Both the position numbers and the translations under genes were made by a program. From positions 1 through 5,170 of the forward strand of contig CAMAYS010000146.1 of assembly GCA_945862545.1 (NCBI GenBank): DNA of 5,170 nt, in the 5' to 3' direction. Each line of letters begins with the position of its first letter. The first letter of the stretch is position 1. Shown piece by piece: positions 1 through 5,170 of the stretch. This DNA comes from Casp-actino8 sp945862545. GTDB lineage: Bacteria > Actinomycetota > Acidimicrobiia > Acidimicrobiales > Ilumatobacteraceae. Under the pieces are notes generated by a model that ran no database searches, was not told the origin of the DNA, and saw only the letters and a program-made list of their open reading frames with translations.

Positions 1-75
1 ACTGAATGTGTCATTGCTGACAAGCCTGAGAAGGATGACCACGCCGCTCACGGCGGTGGCATGGAAGATTACTAA
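1..75 (+). CDS. groL: 60 kDa chaperonin GroEL, C-terminal end (5'-truncated by window edge)
   Basis: Only the last 24 residues and the TAA stop lie in the window, read in frame 1. They contain the block IADKPEK followed by an acidic/His stretch and the ending GGGMEDY. GroEL chaperonins typically end with a segment like 'T-x-x-L/V-I/V-A-D-x-P-E-K' followed by a flexible Gly/Met-rich tail, which is what is seen. GroEL forms the cytosolic double-ring folding chamber, and the Gly/Met tail projects into the cavity. The tail here is short and contains two histidines (DDHAAH) rather than a long GGM repeat. The next gene starts 13 nt after the stop, and no terminator hairpin is visible between them. 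The body of the protein cannot be judged, so the identification rests on the tail alone. Confidence 0.85.
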   Translation, partial: TECVIADKPEKDDHAAHGGGMEDY

Positions 76-88
76 TCCATCCTAAAAA

Positions 89-1024
89 GTGAACCAAATG
101 AATCAAGTAGTTGCTCAGAGCCCCAAGGAAACTTGGGGCTCTGTCGCGCTCGTGACATGTACCGAAGCACTTGGTTTTGATTACGACATGCAACTACTGC
201 TCGAGGCTGTCACCGCTCAAGGTCTTTTGGTCGACGAAGTGTCTTGGGATGACGAGACGATTGATTGGTCATCATTTGATCTTGTCGTGATTCGTAGTAC
301 CTGGGATTATCACCGTCGCTATGAGCAGTTCATGAAATGGGTGAGTGATGTTTCTTCGGTGACTACATTGCGTAACGCCCAAGAAGTGATTCGCTGGAAT
401 ACTGATAAGCACTACTTGAGCGAGATTGAAAAATCTGGCTTGCCCGTAGTGACGACTGCTTTTGCCACCTCAACTACTGACAATTGGTTGGTTGAGTTGG
501 AGAGGCTGATACTTCTTGGTGATGTCGTGGTCAAGCCGACGATTAGCGCGGGGAGTAACGACACTGAACGACATTCTTCAATTGAATCTGCCTCAGTTCA
601 TATCTCTAGTTTGCTGAATGCTGGGCGTGCCGTGATGTTGCAGCCTTACCTGATTGGAATTGAGAGTGAAGATGAAACAGGTTTAGTGTTTCTTGATGGC
701 GTCTATTCGCATGCATTTGCCAAGGGAGCGTTGCTAGCCTCAGAAAAAAATATGTCCGGTGGCCTCTATGCCGAAGAACGTATTGCCTCGCGTGAAGCCA
801 CAAGCGAGCAACTACTCATTGGGGAAAGAACAATCAACTGGTTGACTCAGCGCTTCGGAAAATTGTTGTATGCCCGTGTTGATCTTGTTCCAGGTTCTGC
901 TGGGCCAACGATTATGGAAATTGAACTCACCGAACCGTCGCTGTATTTGGCATTGCATCCAGCAGCAGCCGAACAATTAGCAAAGAACATATCCCGCGAG
1001 ATTTCCACGAATCCTCGTTTATAA
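89..1024 (+). CDS. ATP-grasp domain protein, DcsG-like (carboxylate-amine/cyclo-ligase type)
   Basis: This 311-residue cytosolic protein has the layout of the ATP-grasp family that includes DcsG (O-ureido-serine cyclo-ligase of D-cycloserine synthesis) and related uncharacterised ligases. An N-terminal Rossmann-like part carries VVIRSTWDY (67-74), followed by IRWNTDKHYL (101-110), where the lid begins. Then come the ATP-binding strand VVVKPTISAGS (146-156), the hinge-like MLQPYL (183-188), ARVDLV (262-267), and the metal-binding end MEIELTEPSLYL (276-287), whose acidic residues would coordinate Mg-ATP. Family members activate a carboxylate as acyl phosphate and join it to an amine. The substrate here cannot be read from sequence, and no other cycloserine genes are in the window. 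The GTG at 89 and the ATG at 98 are both possible starts. Neither has a good ribosome site or a -10 box at leaderless distance, so co-transcription with groL is plausible. The family call is confident; the specific reaction is not. Confidence 0.85.
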   Translation: MNQMNQVVAQSPKETWGSVALVTCTEALGFDYDMQLLLEAVTAQGLLVDEVSWDDETIDWSSFDLVVIRSTWDYHRRYEQFMKWVSDVSSVTTLRNAQEVIRWNTDKHYLSEIEKSGLPVVTTAFATSTTDNWLVELERLILLGDVVVKPTISAGSNDTERHSSIESASVHISSLLNAGRAVMLQPYLIGIESEDETGLVFLDGVYSHAFAKGALLASEKNMSGGLYAEERIASREATSEQLLIGERTINWLTQRFGKLLYARVDLVPGSAGPTIMEIELTEPSLYLALHPAAAEQLAKNISREISTNPRL

Positions 1025-1059
1025 AAAATCTTTGAGGCATCGGAGATCGATTCTCTTGC
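1021..1059 (+). repeat. Imperfect direct repeat, copy A (left of glycosyltransferase gene)
   Basis: This 39 bp stretch overlaps the stop codon of the ATP-grasp gene and matches 2105-2144 in the same orientation. By hand alignment 32 of 40 columns agree, with one single-base gap. The left 30 columns agree at 27. Shared blocks are ATAAAAAA, TTGAGGCATC, GAGATCG and CTTGC. Similarity stops on both sides of the element. The two copies are 1084 bp apart and bracket the minus-strand glycosyltransferase gene. No stable hairpin or known recombination-site architecture is evident inside it. Confidence 0.6.
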
Positions 1060-1137
1060 TTGTTGAAGAATTGATGTCGATTTAATTGGACTGCTATTTA
1101 GCGGCAACCAGGTTCCTAATGATCTGTGCCGAACAAC

Positions 1138-1920
1138 TCACAGCCCAAGCTTCGTACACCGTTCGTCAATGGCGCTCCCGTACTTTTCGGCAATTTCTGC
1201 GACATTTGTCTGAATCAAATTATTTCTGACTCTCTGAGCTGTCGTCGGACCAATGTATTGTTTATACAACAACTTTGGGATGTGCACCATTTTTGTCGCT
1301 AAAAACGTCCTAACGCACAAATCATAATCATCAGCAACCGTGTACTTTGGGTCATGTCCGTTCAAGTCTCGATACACCGAGGATCTCCAGCAACGAACGT
1401 GGTTAGGCGCAGAGACAATATGTTTCATCGTCGTTGCATTCAATGCGGGGGAAGACATCACCCAAACTCCGTGTTCTTCGGACCAATACTCTGATCCATA
1501 TCCAAACGCCCAACCCTCTGGATATTTTCCTGAAAGGCCATCGGGCAACAATTCACACCAGTCTGAATAAACGAAACCGACTTCGGGATTTTCAAACTCT
1601 CTTGCCACTAGTTCGAGACAATTGGGAAGCAATTCATCGTCGTGGTCCAACTCTAAAACAATGTCGCCTTCCGCAACCATCATCAATCTGCGTTTCATCC
1701 GTCCGATGTTTCCCGAGGGCTTATGCGATCGGTGGGCAACAATACGAAACCGCTCATCAGAAGAAAATCCGTAAATCTGTTGCCAGACCTCATTTCCGTT
1801 ATCTGTGTCGTCCCAAATAACCCATTCCCAATCGGTGTACGTCTGGGCTTTCAGGGACGCCCAAGTACGAGCCAGTACATCGGGGTTTGTTCGATACGTT
1901 GGGGTGCAAATTGAAATCAT
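1138..1920 (-). CDS. Glycosyltransferase, GT2-like family (GT-A fold)
   Basis: This 260-residue protein opens with ISICTPTYR (2-10), the usual first strand of GT2 enzymes. Next are SLKAQTYTDWEWVIWDD (22-38), where the Asp pair would contact the nucleotide, and LELDHDDELLP (89-99) with the DxD-type metal/nucleotide-sugar motif. ADDYDLCVR (196-204) fits the acidic catalytic-base region. It lacks membrane segments and is a single short catalytic domain, so a cytosolic or membrane-associated transferase moving a sugar from a nucleotide-sugar donor is expected. Donor and acceptor cannot be predicted. Unlike typical surface-polysaccharide genes it stands alone, antiparallel to both flanking genes, with gaps of 113 bp and over 220 bp and a direct repeat on each side. 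Two hand-counted 60-base lines (1201-1320) are about 38-40% GC against about 53% in a hemQ line. A recently acquired or phage-derived gene is possible but unproven. The ATG at 1920 starts directly at the conserved first strand. Confidence 0.88.
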   Translation of the reverse strand: MISICTPTYRTNPDVLARTWASLKAQTYTDWEWVIWDDTDNGNEVWQQIYGFSSDERFRIVAHRSHKPSGNIGRMKRRLMMVAEGDIVLELDHDDELLPNCLELVAREFENPEVGFVYSDWCELLPDGLSGKYPEGWAFGYGSEYWSEEHGVWVMSSPALNATTMKHIVSAPNHVRCWRSSVYRDLNGHDPKYTVADDYDLCVRTFLATKMVHIPKLLYKQYIGPTTAQRVRNNLIQTNVAEIAEKYGSAIDERCTKLGL

Positions 1921-1931
1921 GAGCCTTTAAT

Positions 1932-1938
1932 CTCCACC
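1932..1938 (-). promoter_or_regulatory. Shine-Dalgarno-like site of the glycosyltransferase gene
   Basis: The minus strand reads GGTGGAG here, complementary to the 16S rRNA 3' end, 11 nt before the ATG at 1920. The spacing is slightly long but workable. It supports that start and differs from the leaderless-looking arrangement at fdhD, hemQ and the lipoprotein gene. Confidence 0.5.
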
Positions 1939-2104
1939 AGGATTGAGCTCTGGATTTTGCTCTTGAAGAAAGAGTTCTTATTTTTGTCTAACACATTTTC
2001 AAATTTATCGGACAGTCACGCCGATTGCAAACAATCTTTCGTGTGAGGATTCAGTGATTTGGGTACGACGTATTGACGATGGGCGGGGCCTTTTCAACAG
2101 TGCC
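1939..2104. other. AT-rich intergenic spacer between glycosyltransferase and fdhD
   Basis: No credible gene was found here. One line (1981-2040) is about 35% GC, the lowest sampled in the window. It holds two overlapping, mutually exclusive short hairpins: CTCTT/AAGAG at 1960-1974 and AAGAA/TTCTT at 1966-1979, the latter followed by ATTTTT on the plus strand. The stems are only 5 bp and AT-rich, so neither is a convincing terminator. The promoter of the minus-strand glycosyltransferase should lie in this spacer, but no clear -35/-10 pair was identified. Confidence 0.5.
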
Positions 2105-2144
2105 ATAAAAAAGTCCTTGAGGCATCAGAGATCGTCCGCCTTGC
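2105..2144 (+). repeat. Imperfect direct repeat, copy B (right of glycosyltransferase gene)
   Basis: This is the second copy of the element at 1021-1059, in the same orientation, about 80% identical over 40 columns. It ends 26 bp before the putative -10 box of fdhD, so it could also overlap upstream promoter or regulatory DNA of fdhD. Sequence outside the element shows no similarity to the flanks of copy A. Confidence 0.6.
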
Positions 2145-2170
2145 GTGCGCCGATCAGTTGCTACGAACCG

Positions 2171-2176
2171 TAGTCT
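2171..2176 (+). promoter_or_regulatory. Putative -10 box of fdhD (leaderless)
   Basis: TAGTCT matches the TANNNT -10 pattern and ends exactly 7 nt before the GTG at 2184. Transcription would therefore begin at the start codon itself. There is no ribosome-binding site before this GTG. A matching -35 hexamer is not evident. Confidence 0.5.
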
Positions 2177-2183
2177 TTGCCCT

Positions 2184-2981
2184 GTGGCTCGCAAACGCAC
2201 TGACCAAATACTTGTCGTCAAGATTGGTAAAGATGCAGAGCGTCGCGCTCCCGATGACTTGGTTGTTGAAGAACCGATGTCCATTCAGCTAGACGGCCAC
2301 TTAGTGGCGACGACGATGCGCACGCCTGGTCATGATTATGAATTAGCCGTTGGATTTTGTCACGCCGATGGCCTGTTGGCGGGAGCACCAATACTCACCG
2401 TGCGTTACTGCGCTAATGGGTCGGCCGTTGAGAGCGAGTTCAACATCGTGACTGTGGAGACTGGTGGTTTGGCGCCCGTACCAACACCACGATTGGGAAC
2501 GACGTCATCAAGTTGTGGTCTGTGTGGTTCACAATCGCTCGATGAATTGACTGATCGCTTGTCTCCATTGTCGGGCGACTCATTGGTTGTTTTTGACTCA
2601 GAATTAATTTTGCAAATTCCACAGCGTGTGCAATCTTCACAGCAATTATTTGCGCTGACAGGGGCTGTGCATGCCGCTGCGACTTTTGACAGCGAGGGAA
2701 ATATTCTTCTCGTTCGTGAGGATGTTGGGCGCCATAACGCGGTGGACAAGGTGGTCGGCAAACTTTTGCTTGATGGCCAGATGCCCGCTCACTCTCTTGG
2801 GCTTTTTGTTTCCGGCCGAGCCAGTTTTGAGATGGTTCAGAAAGCATGGGCCGCCGGCTTTGGAACCTTGGTCTCGGTGAGTGCGCCAACCTCGCTCGCC
2901 GTACAGACCGCTCGTCGTGCCGGCATCTCGCTATATGGCTTTGTGCGAGATGGCTCAGCTGTCCGCTATAGCCCCGCCTGA
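2184..2981 (+). CDS. fdhD: Formate dehydrogenase accessory sulfurtransferase FdhD
   Basis: FdhD takes sulfur from a cysteine desulfurase and passes it to the bis-MGD molybdenum cofactor of formate dehydrogenase, which is inactive without it. The 265-residue protein shows the family blocks in order: DDLVVEEPMSIQLDG (24-38), MRTPGHDYELAVGF (45-58), the sulfur-relay pair CGLCG with Cys111 and Cys114, LTGAVHAAA (158-166), REDVGRHNAVDKVVG (178-192), VSGRASFEMVQKA (209-221) and SAPTSLAVQTA (233-243). Both cysteines known to matter in E. coli FdhD are present and the length is normal. An in-frame GTG at 2145 would add 13 residues, but the GTG at 2184 is preferred because it lies 7 nt after a -10 box and fits the usual N-terminus. 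No formate dehydrogenase gene is in the window. hemQ follows after 22 nt on the same strand. Confidence 0.95.
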   Translation: MARKRTDQILVVKIGKDAERRAPDDLVVEEPMSIQLDGHLVATTMRTPGHDYELAVGFCHADGLLAGAPILTVRYCANGSAVESEFNIVTVETGGLAPVPTPRLGTTSSSCGLCGSQSLDELTDRLSPLSGDSLVVFDSELILQIPQRVQSSQQLFALTGAVHAAATFDSEGNILLVREDVGRHNAVDKVVGKLLLDGQMPAHSLGLFVSGRASFEMVQKAWAAGFGTLVSVSAPTSLAVQTARRAGISLYGFVRDGSAVRYSPA

Positions 2982-2987
2982 CTTCGC

Positions 2988-2996
2988 AGGTAGGGT
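2988..2996 (+). promoter_or_regulatory. Putative hemQ start signal: overlapping -10 box and Shine-Dalgarno-like site
   Basis: Just after the fdhD stop, AGGTAGGG (2988-2995) could serve as a ribosome site 8 nt before the ATG at 3004. The overlapping TAGGGT (2991-2996) fits a -10 box with a 7 nt gap to the same ATG, as at fdhD and the lipoprotein gene. The two readings imply different transcripts: read-through from fdhD, or a separate leaderless hemQ mRNA. Both support the start at 3004. Confidence 0.45.
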
Positions 2997-3003
2997 TTTG
3001 TCT

Positions 3004-3717
3004 ATGAGTGATCACGCCCAAGCCCCCGTACCCGGCCCCGCAGAAGATGGCTCTATGAGCCCCAGCGTTGGATTGTGCGTTATCCACCTTTTCGTCAAGC
3101 CAACACCAATGTTTGATGCTGAAGATTTAATTGCTGCGGTGAAGCAAGCGCAGGCGGACGGTCTGCAGGTCATCTGTGTCTCCATGCTCGGTCATAAAGC
3201 CGATGCAGCGATCATGGCCTTAACTAAAGATTGGCGTTTGCTGCGCAAATTGCAAACTGCGATTCAAAATGCGGGACTTGATGTCGTTGATAGTTACGTG
3301 TCGATGACCGAAGTAAGTGAATATGCCGCAGGTATGCCGGAGGCGATGCTGGCTCCCCGTCTCTACCCGCAACTTCCGCCTGAAGGAAAATTGGCTTGGT
3401 GTTTTTACCCAATGAGCAAGAGTCGCGTTCAGGATGCGAACTGGTTCACTTTGCCCTTTGAACGTCGCAAAGAATTGATGCACGAACATGGCACGAGTGG
3501 GCGAAAGTTCGCGGGACGTATTGTCCAATTGATTACGGGTTCGGCGGGTGTGGACGATTTTGAATGGGGCGTGACTTTATTTGCTAATCGTCCCGATGAT
3601 CTCAAAGAAGTTGTCTACACAATGCGCTTTGATGAGGCATCGGCTGTTTATGCAGAATTCGGTACCTTCTATGTCGGAACCGTGACCGAGGTCGACGAAT
3701 TAGCCAGCCTTTTATAG
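3004..3717 (+). CDS. hemQ: Coproheme decarboxylase HemQ (chlorite dismutase-like family)
   Basis: HemQ (also ChdC) performs the last step of the coproporphyrin-dependent haem pathway of Gram-positive bacteria: peroxide-dependent oxidative decarboxylation of two propionates of coproheme to give haem b, in the cytosol. The 237-residue product has the double ferredoxin-like barrel of this family. An N-terminal half (about 22-105) ends in SYVSMTEVSEY (98-108). The conserved C-terminal half has FYPMSKSR (134-141) with the presumed radical Tyr135 and Lys139, NWFTLPFERRKELM (146-159), the proximal haem ligand His162 in EHG, and Gln175 where true chlorite dismutases carry a distal Arg. It ends with DDFEWGVTLF (184-193) and MRFDEASAVYAEFG (207-220). 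The Gln favours HemQ over chlorite dismutase. The first 20 residues are low-complexity (Pro/Ala) and not conserved, so the ATG at 3055 is an alternative start. The 3' end faces the lipoprotein gene with a 12 bp gap and no visible terminator. Confidence 0.93.
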   Translation: MSDHAQAPVPGPAEDGSMSPSVGLCVIHLFVKPTPMFDAEDLIAAVKQAQADGLQVICVSMLGHKADAAIMALTKDWRLLRKLQTAIQNAGLDVVDSYVSMTEVSEYAAGMPEAMLAPRLYPQLPPEGKLAWCFYPMSKSRVQDANWFTLPFERRKELMHEHGTSGRKFAGRIVQLITGSAGVDDFEWGVTLFANRPDDLKEVVYTMRFDEASAVYAEFGTFYVGTVTEVDELASLL

Positions 3718-3729
3718 ATCCTCGCTTCG

Positions 3730-4989
3730 TTACGGAGCACTCATGACGTCGAGCGGACCTTTGTAGGCGCTCAGACCATTGTTGCCAAAACTAAATGTGA
3801 GAAATGAGGCCCGTGAAGGATCGCCATTTGGATCAAGATCAAGTTGCCCAGTGGATCCGTTGTAGTCAATGTTGAGTTCGGCCTTGAGGAGAGCGAGACA
3901 GGTCGGGAAATCTCCGCACCCTGACCCTCCACGACTCGTGACGATGACCTGGGACATGATCGCAATGGCGTTGTCGCTTCCTGCAGCAATTGATCCGAGA
4001 GTCAAGAGATTGACGCAATCAACAATTGCTGCCGAGAATGCGATGCGTTCGGCTGAAGTTTCTCCCACACCCGCAAAGGCATTAGCTGCCACGCCGAGGA
4101 TGTTGCGGCGAATTGATGAATTGAGATTCTCATTTGTAGAAAGATCGGCAACGAAGAGAGGATCATTGACAACGATCTGATGTGTCGAATTAGCCATGAC
4201 CAAACTATTGAGGAAGCGCGCTCCACTTTCGCTGTCACCTATCAAGGTGATGACGCCCTTGGATTGAGCAGAAAGTTCTGCAGCCAAAGATGAGTAGTCA
4301 CTGTCAGCAGGAGCAAACGCCGATTCAAGAGTCACAGAAATACCTTGAACGAGCAGTGCTCGGCGCAGTTCAACAACAAAGTCACGACCGTATGAATCAT
4401 CGGGGTAGGCAATACTTGTTTCATTGATTCCGGTCTGTGCGACCAACTGTGCCATGGCCTGAGTGAGAAGGCCTTCAGAGGGAGTCGTGCGGATAAATAG
4501 GCCTTCATCGGGAAATGAAGCCAGAGAAATAGCCGTAGCGCTAGGTGAGCAGGTGCCGATATTGCTCTCCATGAGTCGCGGTAAAACGGAAAGCGTTGTT
4601 GGGGAAGAAAATGGGCCAATTAAGACATCGATACCGTCATTGGCAAGAAAGTTATCGATAGAAGTCAGCGCTGAGGCGGCATCTGCGCCTTCATCTCGCA
4701 CGATCATTTCGACATCCTGGCCCATCACGCCTCCGTTGGCATTGACAAGATCAATCGCTGCTTGAGCAATGGCAATCAGCGGTTCACCGATCGCTGCTCC
4801 TGGGCCAGACTGCGGTATGAGTAAACCAATGCGCAGAATCCCATCTGAAGTTTGCGGAGCAACCGAGGTCGCTAGATCGGGAACACTGTCTGGGGCGGGA
4901 ACAGACGATGATCCACTGCACGCAGCGACCAGAAGCATGATGCCAGTCAATGTCACGGCGGTCAGAGAGCGTGGTGCCAATAAAGCCAT
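3730..4989 (-). CDS. ABC transporter solute-binding lipoprotein, branched-chain amino acid type (Peripla_BP_6-like)
   Basis: This 419-residue protein begins with a lipoprotein signal peptide: Arg7, a hydrophobic core, and lipobox VAAC with the lipidated Cys at 24. A Ser/Pro/Asp-rich linker (25-49) follows, which would tether the domain to the outer face of the membrane. The mature domain has the type I periplasmic-binding layout: ILRIGLLIPQSGPGA (51-65), AAIDLVNANGGVMG (77-90), EMIVRDEGAD (94-103), DVLIGPFSS (121-129), IAYPDDSYGRDF (193-204) and a C-terminal DYNGSTGQLDLDPNGDP (375-391). This matches LivJ-type receptors. The ligand is uncertain: amino acids, amides, urea or others are possible. 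Cys325, Cys358 and Cys364 may form disulfides. The reading frame is open to an ATG at 5076, but that start would put 29 extra Arg/Pro-rich residues before the signal peptide, overlap the upstream gene, and ignore the -10 box. No permease or ATPase gene is adjacent in the window. Confidence 0.9.
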   Translation of the reverse strand: MALLAPRSLTAVTLTGIMLLVAACSGSSSVPAPDSVPDLATSVAPQTSDGILRIGLLIPQSGPGAAIGEPLIAIAQAAIDLVNANGGVMGQDVEMIVRDEGADAASALTSIDNFLANDGIDVLIGPFSSPTTLSVLPRLMESNIGTCSPSATAISLASFPDEGLFIRTTPSEGLLTQAMAQLVAQTGINETSIAYPDDSYGRDFVVELRRALLVQGISVTLESAFAPADSDYSSLAAELSAQSKGVITLIGDSESGARFLNSLVMANSTHQIVVNDPLFVADLSTNENLNSSIRRNILGVAANAFAGVGETSAERIAFSAAIVDCVNLLTLGSIAAGSDNAIAIMSQVIVTSRGGSGCGDFPTCLALLKAELNIDYNGSTGQLDLDPNGDPSRASFLTFSFGNNGLSAYKGPLDVMSAP

Positions 4990-4996
4990 ACTCAGA

Positions 4997-5002
4997 ACTC
5001 TA
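4997..5002 (-). promoter_or_regulatory. Putative -10 box of the solute-binding lipoprotein gene (leaderless)
   Basis: The minus strand reads TAGAGT, then 7 nt, then the ATG at 4989. The spacing is the same as at fdhD and hemQ and no Shine-Dalgarno sequence is present. It lies in the 49 bp gap between this gene and the upstream gene on the same strand, so it would give the lipoprotein gene its own promoter. No convincing -35 hexamer was found. Confidence 0.5.
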
Positions 5003-5038
5003 CGACTCAGTCGGGGTTGACAGAGGTTGCCTGGACGT

Positions 5039-5170
5039 TCAGGGAGGCGGTGGTGAGGTGGGCAACTCGCTGGCATGCTGGACTTGTTCGGCCACTAGTT
5101 CTTGTTCGTAGCGTTCAAGTGTCCCAAGGGCGATAGCCGAAGCAAGTTCAATGCGAAATTGCACTTCTGA
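5039..5170 (-). CDS. Unrecognised protein, C-terminal 43 residues (5' end beyond window)
   Basis: Reading the minus strand in from the right edge gives an open frame of 43 codons ending at the TGA at 5041-5039. The segment FRIELASAIALGTLERYEQELVAEQVQHA looks like an amphipathic, acidic alpha helix, and the end is a flexible Pro-rich tail (PTSPPPP). That is typical of a genuine protein C-terminus rather than a chance frame, and it runs in the same direction as the lipoprotein gene 49 bp downstream. The family is not recognised from this fragment. The flanking sequence to the right would settle it. Confidence 0.55.
   Translation of the reverse strand, partial: SEVQFRIELASAIALGTLERYEQELVAEQVQHASELPTSPPPP

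Noticed and set aside
847..1107. 86-codon minus-strand frame overlapping the end of the ATP-grasp gene
   Set aside because: It lies mostly antisense to a conserved coding region, shows no recognisable family features, and has no start signal.
1021..1137. Integron attC site or rho-independent terminator after the ATP-grasp gene
   Set aside because: No RYYYAAC/GTTRRRY pair and no GC-rich stem followed by a T-run could be found. Only very short self-complementary pieces occur.
2051..2125. Minus-strand 24-codon frame beginning ATGCCTCAAGGA inside repeat copy B, as a small gene
   Set aside because: It lacks a ribosome site or leaderless -10 box. The equivalent frame in copy A diverges after the first three codons, so the repeat is not conserving a peptide.
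2440..3087. 215-codon minus-strand frame antisense to fdhD and hemQ
   Set aside because: The protein is rich in Arg, His, Gln and Ser with no motif, as expected for the shadow of a real gene. fdhD on the other strand is unmistakable.
3630..3645. A third copy of the repeat element in hemQ (TGAGGCATCGG)
   Set aside because: Only 11 bases match copy A and they encode the conserved FDEASA motif of HemQ, so this is a coding coincidence.
3718..3729. Bidirectional terminator between hemQ and the lipoprotein gene
   Set aside because: The gap is 12 bp, and the surrounding bases give only a 3-4 bp imperfect stem without T-tracts.
5017..5022. Plus-strand TTGACA as a -35 promoter element
   Set aside because: No -10-like hexamer follows at 16-18 bp and no plus-strand gene begins downstream within the window.

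Overview
This window looks like a chromosomal segment of an actinobacterium of intermediate GC content, possibly an aquatic lineage of the Acidimicrobiia type. That placement is inference. It rests on the HemQ-type coproheme decarboxylase, on start sites that look leaderless (a -10 box exactly 7 nt before the start codon), and on the amino acid binding-type lipoprotein. No rRNA, tRNA, CRISPR array, transposase or integrase was seen.

Layout, left to right. The last 24 codons of groL (+) enter at position 1. After 13 nt comes a complete ATP-grasp ligase (+) resembling the cycloserine-type DcsG family. A glycosyltransferase of GT2 type follows on the opposite strand. It sits alone between two larger intergenic gaps (1025-1137 and 1921-2183), and the interval is bracketed by two imperfect direct copies of a ~40 bp element (1021-1059 and 2105-2144). 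Next are fdhD (+), the sulfurtransferase that matures formate dehydrogenase, and hemQ (+), the last enzyme of the coproporphyrin-dependent haem pathway. hemQ converges, with a 12 bp gap, on a minus-strand gene for a lipoprotein solute-binding protein of the branched-chain amino acid type. Upstream of that gene, at the right edge, is the 43-residue C-terminus of an unrecognised minus-strand protein.

The genes do not form one pathway. groL and the ATP-grasp gene may share a transcript. fdhD and hemQ are adjacent and both concern metal-cofactor enzymes, but hemQ appears to have its own promoter. The binding-protein gene has no transporter permease or ATPase beside it here. The most interesting structure is the repeat-bracketed glycosyltransferase, which is also AT-richer in places and has a Shine-Dalgarno-like start unlike the leaderless-looking starts of fdhD, hemQ and the lipoprotein gene. 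It may be an acquired insert. No convincing new biological system was found.
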